Source of the DNA: Welwitschia mirabilis | Taxonomy: Eukaryota > Gnetophyta > Gnetopsida > Welwitschiales | Reading direction: 5' to 3' | DNA length: 64,000 bases | NCBI GenBank assembly: GCA_051453625.1 | Contig: JBOZIK010000001.1 | Coordinates: 129,377,156-129,441,155, forward strand | Shown: positions 9,893 through 22,599 of the stretch, piece after piece | How positions within the stretch are numbered: the stretch's first letter is position 1 | Layout of the letters: every line of letters begins with the position of its first letter | Position numbers and translations under genes: made by a program | Notes under the pieces: model-generated | Told to the model about the DNA's origin: nothing | The model's database searches: none | Seen by the model: the letters and a program-made list of their open reading frames with translations, nothing else

Positions 9893-10115
9893 TCGATTAT
9901 ATTCTCTAATTGAAATATTGAACATGTTCTTTTTAAGTAAAACATTACATTTTAATGTATGCTTTCTGACTAAAATACTAGGCATGTGCTTTCTAGGTAA
10001 AATGTTACATTTTGGACTATGCTTTTTAGTTGAAACATTAGATTTTTACTTGTGTTTTATGGCTAAATTATTGAATAAATTTCCTTTAACTAAAACATTA
10101 AAGTTTAACTTATAG
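9893..10115 (+). repeat. Degenerate 27-36-bp tandem repeat
   Basis: About seven head-to-tail units, each beginning TATGCTTT or TGTGCTTT, followed by a (G/A)(A/C)TAAAA or TTGAAA core and a T-rich end. The apparent 65-residue protein readable here (CFLxKxLxF repeated) is simply this repeat in translation. Confidence 0.65.
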
Positions 10116-11520
10116 AGGCTATAAGTACCTCCTTATTAATGGGAATTTCAAAGGTAGGATAATCATGAAACTTAGAAATTTGATGATTTAGACATATAAT
10201 TACCTTTACATTATATACTCATGGCCTTCCTAGTAACAAATTAAATAATGAACTGTGTCTTATAATATAAAGTTATGTATTAAGTTCAATTGGACCCATG
10301 TCCATGTTTAATTAAACTATATCTAAATATTTTTTCATTATATAAAATCCTCGAATTAAAACTTACTTACCTTAACTCATTTGACTTTCTAATTAAACTA
10401 ATTTAAGACAATCAAGAGTAATAATTTTAAGCGTTAATCCATAATATACAAATGATCTTTTAATGTAAAATTTTTGTATTTTTATTGTAATATAAGGTGG
10501 ATTTTTAATTACCATCTCTCTTAATATTTGTGATAATTCTTATTTCTTAAAACTAACATCTTATTTACTTGGTAATTTTGTTTCAACAACATGGATGCCA
10601 TTTTGGCTTTTAACCTCATCTGAGACTACTTTCTTTAATGCTTGTTTATAGTAAGAAGAACTTAATAGACTCTTCAAATCCTTCTTGGCTATTGGAATGT
10701 AATGTTTTTATGTCATTTATTGTATTTTTTAAAAATATTGTTGTGATTTTCTTTTATTGTACTCTATATTACTTTGAACATTATGGTTTGGTTCTAGAAC
10801 CATGATTGTGAAAACTTGAAATTGGGATAATAAAGCATTTTTGAATGTGCTTTGTAAGGTAGAGTCTTATTATACTAGTCATGGAATTTTAAAAATTTCT
10901 AATGGTTCATTTGCAAATATCAAGTTAGTATTAAGTTTAATGTTATGCTTATTTTCTAAAATATCTTGTACTATATGCTTCAATTTCTAGTAATAGTTAG
11001 TATCATGATCTTTGGTTTGATGGTATTTGCAATATTGATTTCATTATATGACTTGGGTTTTATTGACTCAATATCATGCTCTTTTGATTTGAAAAGTTAA
11101 GTTGCCCCTTTAGCTAAGAGAAAAGATAAAATGTAGGAAAAGGGATATCTAAATTAATGAGCTTTCTTCTTTCTCATTTAGTTGGGTAATTTCCCCTTGT
11201 CATACTATTTATAATTGATATTATTTTTGGATTTCTATTTTGGTTTCTTTTTGTAGAAATAGCTTTATTATTTTTTTCATATTATAAGAGGTCTTTTTCT
11301 TTATCCACAATTTCTATTCATTTTATAAGCTCAATAGCTTAATCAAAACCATTATATTTTTGCATTCTAAGATTCTTAAAAATGTAAGGGATATAAAACT
11401 CATTAAACAAACTAGATATTACAGCTTCCAATTATCTATTGATGATAAGACAAATTCTATGCAATGTTACTAATGAAATAAAGTCATTTTTAGGCTAAAC
11501 TAGATTCCTCAGAGTGAAAT
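10116..11520 (-). pseudogene. Tat/Ogre-type gag-protease relic (element H)
   Basis: On the minus strand, gag remnants include a zinc-knuckle-like CKYHQTKDHDTNYY (about 10990-11040; the family form is CxxHxxxGHDTxxC, last Cys now Tyr) followed by LKHIVQDIL. Downstream is a protease remnant with REMVIKNPPYITIKI (about 10480-10530) and the C-terminal signature SLFNLLLGRP followed by an HQISKF motif (10150-10240). That LLLGRPW...HQ...KF ending is typical of the Tat/Ogre group of Ty3/gypsy elements. Stops are frequent, no RT follows towards 9600, and neither LTR is identified. Confidence 0.65.
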
Positions 11521-11599
11521 CTAAAACATATGATTTATCACAAGTAAGATACTTAGAATCCATATTAAAAGATAAGAGAAGAAAAGCAAAGGATAATTA

Positions 11600-12480
11600 A
11601 ACTAGGAAAAATTTCTTAGGTAACCAACTAATATTGTCCAAGCGATTGATTATAAGCTAATAAATAAGAATGTTCAAATGCATCATGTGATCAATGAGCA
11701 AATACAAAATGGTTAACCATATAGGGATTAATGGGAACTTGATAGGGGTCGACCACCCCTCCTATGAAGATAGATCATAATTTAAGTAGTTAATTAGCTC
11801 TAGTCATAGGGTTAATAACCTAACTTAAGAGACTTGCATAAAACCTTAATGTAAGATAAGTAATTGACTGTCACCTCAAAATATCAACTATTAATCTCAT
11901 AGTTAGTAGAGAAATATTCATTATGAACTATTGATAACCATTTGAACTTCATATTGGGATGTTAAATAGCCATTTTAAGCCTTAAATAGTTATATTATTC
12001 ATCCATGTAATCTACAATAGCTAGAAACACACTTGTATAAATAATTTAGCTATTGTAGTGATTTACACCTTTTTTTCATTCACATTGTATTACTACTATA
12101 TTCAATCACAATGAATTCACTTGTTCTTAAGGCTGAGAATTATTAGAAAATCTTAATTGTATTGTTGAAGGATAACCTTAAAGTTTAATTAGATGTGTTG
12201 ATGGAGGATACCCTTGCAATAAAGAAAAACAAGCTTATTTTTATTATCCTGTGCTTATTTCTCTTTATTATTTAGCTAATTTTATATGTTTAACTATTAT
12301 ATTCATTATTAATTATGTTAATAATCATCACAGTTATTTTTAAACTAGTTATTATTAAATTAAAAGATAGATTACATTGTATAAATATAGTGTTAAATGT
12401 TTGGATTGCAAAAACTATTATATCTATCTTATTCATCTCTCCCCTCTAGGTTAGCTAGTTCTAAAAATTAGTAGCAAAGC
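11600..12480 (+). repeat. Probable 5' LTR of the Ty1/copia relic
   Basis: The sequence before the copia PBS contains a promoter-like TGTATAAATAATTTAG (TATA at 12035-12042). The 3' end at about 12480 is set by the PBS. The left end is not defined and no second LTR was found, so the LTR call rests on position only. Confidence 0.4.
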
Positions 12481-12492
12481 TTTGGTATCGGT
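12481..12492 (+). other. Possible primer binding site of the copia relic
   Basis: TTTGGTATCGGT resembles the initiator-Met tRNA PBS (TGGTATCAGAGC) used by most plant copia elements. It lies 41 bp before the first gag codon. Confidence 0.45.
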
Positions 12493-12747
12493 ATTTTTTC
12501 TTATTTTTGATTACTTAACAAGTTCTACATTATGAACTATTCACCCTCCTTTACTAGTAATAATTATGAATTTTTTAAACTAAGAATGTAGGTATTTATT
12601 AAAGTAATGAGTTTTCACTACTAGGCAATCATGGAAGAAGGCTTCTCCTCACTAATGGAACCTCAAATAGATGATGGAATTGCTAATATTCATGTATAGT
12701 AGTAAATCAGATTTAACTAGATATGAACCTAGTATCATTATTCCATA

Positions 12748-12790
12748 GGGATATATATATATATATACATACATACATACACATATATAT
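12748..12790. repeat. TA and CATA microsatellite
   Basis: A (TA)n run followed by about four CATA units and another TA run, near the left end of the presumed solo LTR. Confidence 0.85.
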
Positions 12791-13517
12791 AGTAACTTTT
12801 ACAAAAGATACAATCTTATTTCAACTTGTAATAGAACTTAAAACAAAAGAAAAATAAAAAAGTTAAAAATAAAGTGATCTTTGATTGGTAACACAAGGAA
12901 ATAAAAATTCTCTAAGGATCTAATCAATTTTCCCAATACTTCACCTTCATTCCAATCATTCCTGTATCATAAAACATAAACTAAAATCATCAAGTTATTT
13001 AGGCTTAATGTAGAGTCATAATCTCATCCACTACATGAGTGTTAGTGAGTTACTCAACCCTCTTGCTACTTCATAGCCCTTCATAATTATGAAAAGTATG
13101 AACTAGAGTACATAAGATTCATCAAATGACAGTAACTACATATTTACAAAAATAATCTAAAATAACTTACTCAATATGAAAGAACTTGATAATTAAGTAA
13201 TCTCACATAAAGATTACTAATACCTATTTCTAATCATTAATAATGAAAGAAATGAGACCTACTTAAGAACTAGTTTTATCTAAATATTGCTAATGCCAAA
13301 TGACATATGCATTTATAATTAAAGGATTCAATCCAATTCTTATATTAAACTAAATAAACATACATTACAATAAATGAATAGAGGTAAAGAAGAAGAACTC
13401 TTCAACTAGCATTGGATTATTCCACTGCCAAGAAAGATGATCAGAGTGTCATGATGTCCTATCCTTCAAGTATTTATTATGTTAAGCCAATTAAAATATT
13501 CTTACAATAAGCACTAA

Positions 13518-13533
13518 AGGCCCTTTTATAGAT
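13518..13533 (-). promoter_or_regulatory. TATA box in presumed solo LTR
   Basis: The minus strand reads CTATAAAAGGGCC, a strong plant TATA consensus, near the middle of the 1.5-kb inserted block. It supports a minus-strand LTR orientation. Confidence 0.45.
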
Positions 13534-14689
13534 GAAAAAAGGCTTAAAGAGATTTGTCATGATTATGTTAGGTGATCATTAGATGGATAGTTATATAAGA
13601 GGGTTAAGTTGGAAAGTTACTTAAGGAGGAAATTATAATTTTTGGCAGGTATCCACAAAGGAAAACTTTTTATCTTATTATGTAAACATGGTGATGACAT
13701 GTCCTTTGATTGTTCATAACACTTCCAATGGATTCCATATCATGTATCTGCAATGTGATCATCCTTATTGCTACCACATGTTATTGTGATGTATCAGTTT
13801 GTACTTCTACCATGTCTTATTAGATTTGAAGATTCATTATGGATTATTTCTAATGTAGTCTATAAGTGAAATGTGATGAATGCCTTGAATTATCATACAA
13901 ACATGAGTTTGGTGATGTTTTAGCTCATAATGATAGCAGCCCTAGTATTCCTAGTCAGCAACACTAGCATGTGATGCTAGATATTCTTCAGTTTGGGCAT
14001 AGTTCTTTAAAACACAGTAAAACACTTGCAAATGTTAGAGGAAAGTCCATATGTTAATGTGAAATAATAAAAAGAGTAGAAAACATCATTATGTAATAAA
14101 ATAATGTGTTTTAATGTTCCTCTCTATGCTAAATTAGTTAATTATACTTACTTAGAGTGTTAATTTTTGCTATAAAGAGCTACGTGTGTGATTAAATCAA
14201 GACAATCATGAAAAAATAAAGACAAAGAGAAGGTAATGCTTAATAAGAAATAAATAAATGCAATATGTTGTGGACTCAATGTAAAAGACAACAACAAGGT
14301 AAGAAACATCACTTTCATAAAAGATATATGGGATTACTTGCACGTAACGTATGAAGAAAACAACTAAATGAAGAATACCAAGAGTAAAATGCTTATTACA
14401 TAATTTGAATAATATTGAATGCAAGATAATGAAACTTTTATAGAATTCAATAACAAGGTCATAGACATAGCAATGGTCTTTAAAGACTTGGAATATCTCT
14501 CAAATATACCTCAACAAGTAAATAATTTTTTTTACAATATATTTTATCATACTAAACTCAATTATCATTTCAGTAATGCAATTTCTAGATTTGGTATATT
14601 ATCTAGTTATTAATTCATTAAGAAAATCTTAAATTTTAACATTATATGAAGAAATGATAAAGCTTATAAGAGTCTTTTAATTCACACTG

Positions 14690-14810
14690 CTTTAATAGCC
14701 ACTAATGATGTTCATTGATATCTTGACAGTAGTTGCTTAAAACACATGAAAGAAGACATAAGTAGATTCACAAAGATGGATGTTCATGGTGAAATTTGAC
14801 TATGCTTATA
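14690..14810 (+). pseudogene. Ty1/copia protease relic
   Basis: The plus strand encodes YLDSSCLKHMKEDISRF (about 14718-14770), matching the copia protease active-site region (WxLDSGCSxHM...F). The catalytic Asp is kept but the Gly of DSG is Ser. It follows the gag remnant in the right order. Sequence resembling copia degrades beyond 14850 and no integrase or RT is found. Confidence 0.7.
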
Positions 14811-14849
14811 TATATCATTAATGTATAGTAAATAGTAAGATCATCCTAA

Positions 14850-17390
14850 GGATACAAATCTTATATGGCCAAACCCAAATTTTACCAATAATACTAGAAC
14901 TTTCATTTATAGTATACTCCTAGTGTCATTCTTTTAAACATTAGATTACAAAAGTTATTAGTAAAGTAAGAAAAATAGTAATGACTAATAGAGAGTGAAA
15001 TGATATATGAGATCTAAGAATGGGACATACCATTCAAACCAATGTAATACTTTAAAAAAAACATAATTAATTAGAGTGAAATCATATAGCTTGACTTCCA
15101 ATGCAGCATAATAATATAATCCATCATGAACATGAGTGCTCCTATAGTCTAACCTCAATCAAAACGGCATAATATCATTAATCATATACATGAGTGTGAT
15201 ATAATCAAGTCATCTAACCTTCACAATAAGAATTAAATAAGCATAAAATTAGGCTTCTTCCAAGATCCATCAAATAAACATTCAAGTTATGTGGTCTAGA
15301 ATGAAAAGAAGAATCACCAAATAGATCTTAATGTAAAAACATGCCTCAACCAATCCTAAGCATAGCAAGTATTACATTCACAACTTGATATGAAACCAAG
15401 GTACTAAGAACATGTAATACTTCATTATCTAAAAGTAAAATCATACAATCTGAAACTGTATGCATGCTAAATCAAGAAGCATCATGCTAGCTTAGGAGCT
15501 AGCCCATTCCTATGAAAATCTTAGAAAGAACTCATGACTTTCTATTAAGTAATGTCCTCCAAGTCAAGAGTGATTGGTATTTATAAGATAAAGTTAGGAT
15601 TTATAATTAGAATTTTAAAGGTCTAATGGATTCATTCTAAAGAATGTCCAAACTACATAAAATTATTATTTAGTCATGAGACCAAATTAAGGGATTCTTC
15701 TTAGAAAATATTCTTCATTCATCTTGTATTTGTAGAAATGGTCAGAATGAATTATTTATATCAAGAGAATACAAGAATGTAAGTATGGTACTATTCTACT
15801 CAAAGTGATCAATGTCAACATGCCTATGACTAGCTCTATCACCAATTATGTTTCTTACACCTCCATCTTTTACCATAATACTCCTAATGATACATTTATC
15901 CTATAAAATAATATTATTAAGGTAGATTATTATTAAAATAGGATTTTCATGGCCTTAAGCATAAGAAATGCATAAAACTTTTATGATGATTAATTAAACA
16001 TGCTAACAAGGCCTCAATTCTTGATATAAATGTAAATTATTGCATGTTATCATATCCTCCAACTAATATTTTGCTAGTTCCTTGGTAAAAACATGTATTA
16101 AAAAATTAAATAACATGAAAAAATCACAAATCAACTCAATCAAGTATAAAAAGATAAAGGAATTTTAACAAAAAATGGATAATGTACTCTAAAATTCCAC
16201 TTAAGTAAAAGATGAAGCATGAAAAATAAGTGCTTTAAGTGTAAATGTCACTCCCTCCAATCAAATCTGAAATTTATCTTCAAAGTTTAAAGATGAAAAA
16301 TTAAATGTAAACATAATGAGAAATGAATAATGAATGTACTAATGTGATCTAAAATGAGTTAGAGAGGAAAATTACTAAAAATAAAATATGTAATTCATAA
16401 TTAAAGTAGAAAAAATTAAATTACAATCTAATGCAAATGAAAGAGTAAAAAAAATCTAAGATGAAATTTTATTTGCAATGTCTTAAACTTTTGAATCTAA
16501 AATGTATGACTATAAAAGCTCAGATAATGAGTAAAAGAGGATGAAGAATGGGAAGTGGATGTGATTATTTTGAAATAGAGGAGTAAAGGATGAAACTAAA
16601 TTAGTGGATTTGTACAAATTTTTAACAGAGACCTAGCTACTAAAAATATAAAAAAGATGATTAAGAATGACTGTTCACAATGGAAATCTATTTGTACATG
16701 TTAAGATGGTGGTATTAGTTAGGAAGACTAATAGCATTAACTTTGTTAAGATTTATGCAAGAGTTCTTATCATTCAAAGCCTAAGAACTAAATTAAGTCA
16801 TTTACATTTGCATGGTAGTTAAAAATCAAATGTAGTTTTATAGAAATAGAAATTCATATTGATTTTTTAATTAAATTCAAAAGACATTATAACAAATAAA
16901 GATGCAAGTATAATGTAGTTATTACAACTAAAAAATGTAGGTAAAGACAGTAAGAGGGCGAGAAAGTGAGATACTAAGAGAAATTTAGCTCAAAGATCTT
17001 CTATGAGAAGTCAAGCTCTCTAATTTTTCATTAATCCCTTCTTATTTCTTGGATGTATCTTTTTGTTTCTTTATAAGTTTTTTCATCTTTCTTTGAAATT
17101 TGGGAACTTTCTCCAAAAATTTACACTTGAAGTAGTGAAAGAATAATTATGAATGATAGAAGAGGAAGCATAAGAAGGTGGATAAGAAGGGGTATAAGAT
17201 GTTTCATCCTTAGAAGTCTTCCCCTCTCATCTTGTGATTAGTGGAGAGTAGGAAGAAGAAGGAGCTTGAGAAGGAGGAGTTATTTGTCTTATTATTAAAT
17301 TTTTAAGAGATGCCTTATAATTCAATCCTGATTATTACACTTTCGAAATGGGATAATATTTTAATAAGTGATGGTTTTAATAAAGGTTAT
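14850..17390. other. Unassigned A+T-rich region
   Basis: No protein motif is readable. Around 15060-15220 a loose repeat of about 70-85 bp recurs two or three times (CATGAGTG ... TCTAACCT). Purine-rich text near 17150-17280 has no clear identity. The region could hold the missing 3' LTR of element J or the 3' part of the copia relic, but no repeat pairing was found. Confidence 0.4.
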
Positions 17391-17400
17391 ATCCCATTCC

Positions 17401-17760
17401 TCAAAGTCTAGGATGTAAGCTAGTAATACTATAGATTAAATCTGATACTAAGAAAGGAAACGAAATATTACTCTTATGGTTCATATTATTGGTTGTAGCA
17501 GTAAATAGATATTTAACAATGTCAAATTCTTTACTATCTTGGATAATCCTAATCATATTAAGATGAATATTATAAGCATTAATTATATGAGATGTAGGAA
17601 AAAAATTCAAATGATAAATTTAAAATGTACAAGTTGGTTCTTGTAGAGGTATTTTCAAGGTAGGGTTCCTCCTTAATTTAGTGCTCATTTAATATTAAGT
17701 GCAACACAACAATATCTAATGGGTTTAATAATCATATAAGTCAAACCATCATGGTATTTA
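17401..17760 (-). pseudogene. Possible accessory ORF of element J
   Basis: A minus-strand frame ends in a segment with SNISFPFLVSDLIYSI (17430-17480), preceded by about 50 residues rich in Ile and Asn. A hydrophobic (S/G)LxFPSLIxxL segment is a hallmark of the so-called putative plant transposon protein domain found in retroelement accessory ORFs; element E has GLGFPSLIGTIL at 59840-59870. The assignment rests on this short motif and is tentative. It lies downstream of the J protease where RT would be expected. Confidence 0.3.
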
Positions 17761-20090
17761 ACTCCTTTACATCATTCAAGGAAATAGTAAAGGAAGTGTA
17801 TCAAATAGAAGAATGAATTAATCAAGGGTCATCTTTATTAATTATTGCATCCTTGTATAATTCTAAAATAGCCATTAAGAAGTAATAGGTATTATTATTC
17901 TTTAACAATTATTTCAAATTCCTTGCTTGAACATTATCAAGATAGAAGAATGTAAACAAAGTAAGGAATGATGTGAAAATGCCTTTTTCTAAAAAGGGAT
18001 ATGCTCTTTTACTCATGATGGCCAAAGTTGATAAAATGAAAGAAAGAAAAAGATGAAAATAAAATAAAAATAAAGGTTAAAAATGTAAAAAATGAAATGA
18101 AATAGGAATAGAAGTAATTTAAGCATGAAAACAAGCTTAATAATTATTTAAAAACCAAGAGGAAGCCAAAGAAGCACTATCAGAGAGATTTGGATGCATG
18201 GAAAGATGAATATATAGTAGTGCAAGTAAGGGAAAATAGTGGCATTAATATAACTTGGAGACATGACTTGAGTAAACTCAAGAATGGCTATAACAGTTTG
18301 AAAATCATAGGAAATATAAGTTCTTGATACAAATGGCTTAAAAATCATGGGTTTCTATAGAATTTAAATGCAATGAGGATTGTCAAATAACTAGATTTTA
18401 TCAATGATTTAGATCAATTTTAAATCAATTTTAACTTAAATCTACACATGAATAGAGAAGTCAAACCATAGAAAACATAATGTATTTATTGGTGTGATTT
18501 TTGACAAAATGAAAATCAAAGGATTATGGCTTGGAATGGATAATGATAGTAAGTGAAAATGTGATGGATCAAATGAATGAAATAATAAACCCTACTATGC
18601 ATCTTATGAGTAAATGTAATAAGATGAATTTAATCTAAATATTTTATTTATTTACATAATTTTAGATGGATCCTTTACCAAGACAAAGAAAAGTCTAAAT
18701 TAGTAAATCTTTTCAACTTCACAACTGGTAAAAGAATCTCAATTTTAATTACTAAAAGAAGTAAGTAAAAGATCTCTTTAATCTTATCTTAATTTCATTC
18801 CTTTCTCTTCTTATTCCATGGGCATCCAAGTTTTAAGCATTTTAAGCATTTGATCATATTGAGCATTTAGTGTTATGATACATTATTCTAATAGATTTAA
18901 CATCTTATACAAGAATGATCCATTGTTACATTATCAGTGAGCATCTATAGCCCTAATGTAGATGAATGTATTACAAATAAATCATTAGAGCTACATTTCC
19001 AATGGGGGTTCATAACCCTGATGCAATTAGCTAAACCTATTAGAAATGATCATAAAAATGTGCTAAAGATCTTAAATATTTTTCTTGATTTCCCTTACTT
19101 TCTTTTTTTCCATACATTTTTCCTTTTGTATTTATAGCATGCGAAAGGGATCATTAGCTTATTACCATAATAGATAAATAATCTCATCCCCATGAATTCT
19201 TTAAAATAAAGAAACACCATGAAAGAAGAAAATTTACCTTTATTCCAAATTAAATATCTCTAAATGCATGTAAATATTTGTAAAGAACTTAAAACTTCAA
19301 AGGACTAGCTAATGAAAAAGCAAAAACCTATAAAATTTTAACTAAGCCTTGAAAAGGTAAATGATCTCCTTCTTCATGAATTAAGGAAAAGACCATTAAC
19401 CAAGGTTAGTAAGTTTCATGAAATCATAGGATGATGAAGGAATAGATGAGATGTAGGTTGTGAAGGATGATATGAAGATGAATTGGATGAGTGAAATTCA
19501 TTAAAATGTAAATAAGGTAAATGAAAATGATTAGGATTTTCTATAAAGAGATGATATTTGGACATATGAAGGTTTTCCATAATTGATCCAAGCATCTCAA
19601 GGATAGAGTAGGTAAACATAATTTAATCTTATTTGATAAAATTAAGTTAGTCTCACAAGACTAGTATGTACTCATGGATAAGGGTGAAAAATTTAAATGG
19701 TTAGGATTTTTACAATCAAAAGGACAAGATGGTTAATCAAGTAAAAAATTAGGATTAGAAATGCTATTATAATAAGTCTTCACATATGAGTTGAAAAATT
19801 CAATAAGCTTAAAGGGGATAACTCATTAAGGATCAAACATTTCAAGCCATAAGAGAACCATCCTATTTCTTTCACTTGCTTAACTAAAAATTCTTTCAAA
19901 ATGTTTTTCTTTGATGAAGGCATAGATGGATTAGAAGTCAATCAATGAAAGAAATCATCATCAATGATATATTTTAAATCCTCAAGAGGTAAGTCCATAT
20001 TAAAATAATTATCAGTTTTAAGATTAGCATTTGAGTCATAATCCAAAAAGAATAAAGAAAGAGGGGAAATGTTTTTCTCATATGAAGGAG
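17761..20090 (-). other. Element J post-protease region, unassigned
   Basis: The minus strand shows open but broken frames directly downstream of the protease (about 19700-20090, acidic with many Asn, Asp and Pro), resembling the linker between protease and RT in Athila-type elements. No RT motif (LPFxD, FMDD) could be found down to 17761, so pol seems to be lost, as in element B. Confidence 0.4.
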
Positions 20091-20119
20091 GATTAAGATC
20101 ATTAAAATTTTCAATAAAT

Positions 20120-20455
20120 TATACTCCTTTTAAACATTAAGTTGCTTTATGATATTAAATATATTTAACTCAATAATCATGTTATAAAATAAAATATTCA
20201 TAAGACCATTTCTACAATTGATAAGAGCACTAGAAGTAGCAAGAAAAGGTCTTTTCAAGATAATAGAAATGGTATGACTTCTATTATTTTTATTTTCTAT
20301 TTGAATAATCACATCTTCTACTATACTTAAATGTCATTTTAAAGAATTATTAGCAATTATAATTAAAGTTTGATATCTTTGAGATCGTTTAAGCCAAGTT
20401 CCTTATAAATACTATTAGGTAAAAGATTGATACTAGCTCCAAGATCTCTATGTTT
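20120..20455 (-). pseudogene. Athila-type aspartic protease, element J
   Basis: Reading the minus strand from 20455: RDLGASINLLPNSIYKELGL, the active site with its catalytic Asp intact, then after one damaged stretch the C-terminal half at 20130-20312 with PFLATSSALINCRNGLM and MIIELNIFN. This is the canonical Athila-type ILGRPFLATSxAxINCRNGxM...ELN signature, with the Gly-Arg pair now Lys-Arg. The protease would process Gag-Pol. Stops between the halves make it a pseudogene, but it is the least damaged protease here. Confidence 0.8.
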
Positions 20456-22590
20456 CTAATAGTAACAGCTATTGTATAACATCTTAGATCTTTGTATTTT
20501 GGGGGGATTTGGTTTTGAATGATAGAATTATTCTATTGAACAGGGAATACTTTAGTTTTTACCTTCATTATTTTTCTAATAGTACATAGATCTTTTAAGA
20601 ATTTAGCATAGGAAAAGACTTATTTAATGGCTTTAAAAGATGGATATTGATCTTTACTTTTTTGAAAATTTCTAGTTCTTCTTTTTGTTTTTGAATTAAG
20701 TAATTTATCTAAGTCATTAAGGAAAGGATGATAGGGATTTTTGATGATTTATAATAATTTATTTATCTTCATGTCTCATCTCTACCTTTTCCTTACTCTT
20801 AGGTTTATTTTATTGTACTTCTTCTTCTTGGGATTGTTTCTTTTCTAATTCTTTATTATATTATTTCCTACTTTTCAAATGTATGGCCTTAGTTTTCTTT
20901 ATTTTTGTATCTTTCATCAACTTACAACTATTAAGATGAGGCTCATGTGTAATAAGAAGCTTTCCCTTCTTATGTTGATTAAGCAATATGAGGATATGTG
21001 TAGTGATTTTATTTAGTTGATACATTTTTATTAACATGTAAAAATTGATATTATAATCAAGTTAAATGACTAATTAATCTTAATAAAAGACATTAATATA
21101 ATCAATTTTATTATCAACCTATGTCTTCTATTAATTTTCACATTAATTATGGACTTATCAGTTTTCCATAACATTTTTAGGATACTTATGCTAAACTAAA
21201 GGATATCACTTAAAATGAAGATCATCATAGTTAAAATGTCAATGCCATCAACTAGATCCATCGGTGCCACTACTATTTCTATCTCAAATGCCTTAAAACT
21301 CATATTCTTATCTTATCATGAAGAACAAAAATAAATGTAGTTATGGGTCCAATCCAATTCCACATAAAAATTAACTAGCATCTTTGATGATACATGAAGG
21401 TGATAAGAAGAACTCATAAAACAACATGTGGCATTGCTAAGTAGGATGACAATGGAGACACATGCCTATGATAATGGTTTGTAGTAGCTATAGCACCTAG
21501 GATCTCAGTATTAGCATCATTAGTGTCTTCATATGACTTTCTACCAAATAAAAAGGATAATAAACTATCCTACCTAATGTTATGATTATGTAACCATCCA
21601 ACTAATACTCTAAGCCAAGAGCTTGTAATCACCATTAACCCTTATCTCTACCTATATAAAAATCCTTAAACACTTTATTATATCATATTTAGCTTTGAAT
21701 AATTGTAAAACATTAAAGCATTAGTTGCAATGGCTTTCTAAGTAGCTCTTTAGGGAGTCAACTAGTCTTCAAGATTACTTGACAAGTTTATAGCATCCTT
21801 CTTCTTTTTTTGTAAAGTATTCTTTCTTTAATATTTTATTTCAAATAATGAGTCACTTTGTATTTTGGAATGTTTATGAAGATACTAAACCATTAAGATT
21901 TATTGAATTTGAGTGATATCTTGTAATACTTAATCTAAGTCTTTTAATTTTATAGATTTTAAGTACTAGGGTCCTTACCTTCCATTATTATTTTAAGTAT
22001 TATAAGATCAAGTGAATTGAGTTTATCATCACTCATATGGTGAATGAGATTATGTCATCATGATCTAAGCAAAAACACTTTATTGTTTTAAGTGTGTTTT
22101 GGGAAAAGTATTAGATAACGTTAGAGTGAAGGATAGCTTAAGAATGAATTGGTGATACCTTAGAGCTAGTTTGCTTCTCCCCTCTCTCAAGTTGAAGTTT
22201 TAAACCAAATTTATCAACTCCTTTTTCTTCTTTATTTTTTTTAAATTTCATACTTATCTTGAGTAAATTTAGTAAAAATTTTAATCAGTACCCATGTTAT
22301 TCCTAAGAAAAGAATAATAACTAAGTGCAAACTTAGTTTTAAATCCAAACATTGTAAAACAAAAAATAGTTCCTTGCTTTAAATTTTGCATGTAGACAAG
22401 GTTTATTGATTTAATTATTATTGTGTATATTAATGTGATGTTGAGATTTTATGAACTCATGAAGTGTGATCTCTAAAAGGTTAAAAATTAGAGGAGGATT
22501 TAAGCTCTTAGTTTGACTAGTTAAAGCTTAGTTAGGATTATGAGAAGTTTGGGTTGTTTTTCCATTTAGAGTTATAGGTGTTAAAGTAGG
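20456..22590 (-). pseudogene. Element J gag C-terminal and inter-domain region
   Basis: Minus-strand fragments between zinc knuckle and protease are Lys/Glu/Gln-rich (for example 20600-20900), typical of the variable stretch after the Gag knuckle. About 21000-22000 gives no readable motif and may contain inserted sequence. No separate gene is supported. Confidence 0.35.
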
Positions 22591-22599
22591 AATTGTTTA

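Larger units (their letters stand above)
12695..14205 (-). mobile_element. Probable solo LTR inserted in copia gag
   Basis: This 1511-bp block interrupts the copia gag and is bounded by a candidate 5-bp duplication TCATG (12690-12694 and 14206-14210). It contains a minus-strand promoter-like CTATAAAAGGGCC (13518-13533) but no coding motif, PBS or PPT, as expected for a solo LTR left by recombination. The ends are degraded (TATAG...ACAA where TG...CA is expected), so exact borders are tentative. Confidence 0.5.
12533..14640 (+). pseudogene. Ty1/copia gag relic, split by an insertion
   Basis: The N-terminal part (12533-12694) reads MNYSPSFTSNNYEFFKLRM, then VFIKVMSF and an IMEEGF motif: the usual start of plant copia Gag (NYxxWxxxMxxxL...WxxVExGF). 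The C-terminal part (14216-14640) contains KDIWDYLHVTYE, then MQDNETFIEFNNKVIDIA, equivalent to the UBN2-type Gag helices (KEIWDxLExxYEG ... QxxxMxxxESIxExxxRF). Between them sits a 1.5-kb insertion (12695-14205). A few stops (often CAG to TAG) and frameshifts are present. Gag would have formed the cytoplasmic particle. Confidence 0.75.

Noticed and set aside
14206-14424. 72-codon minus-strand ORF
   Set aside because: It is the shadow of the copia gag segment on the plus strand, which has recognisable motifs.
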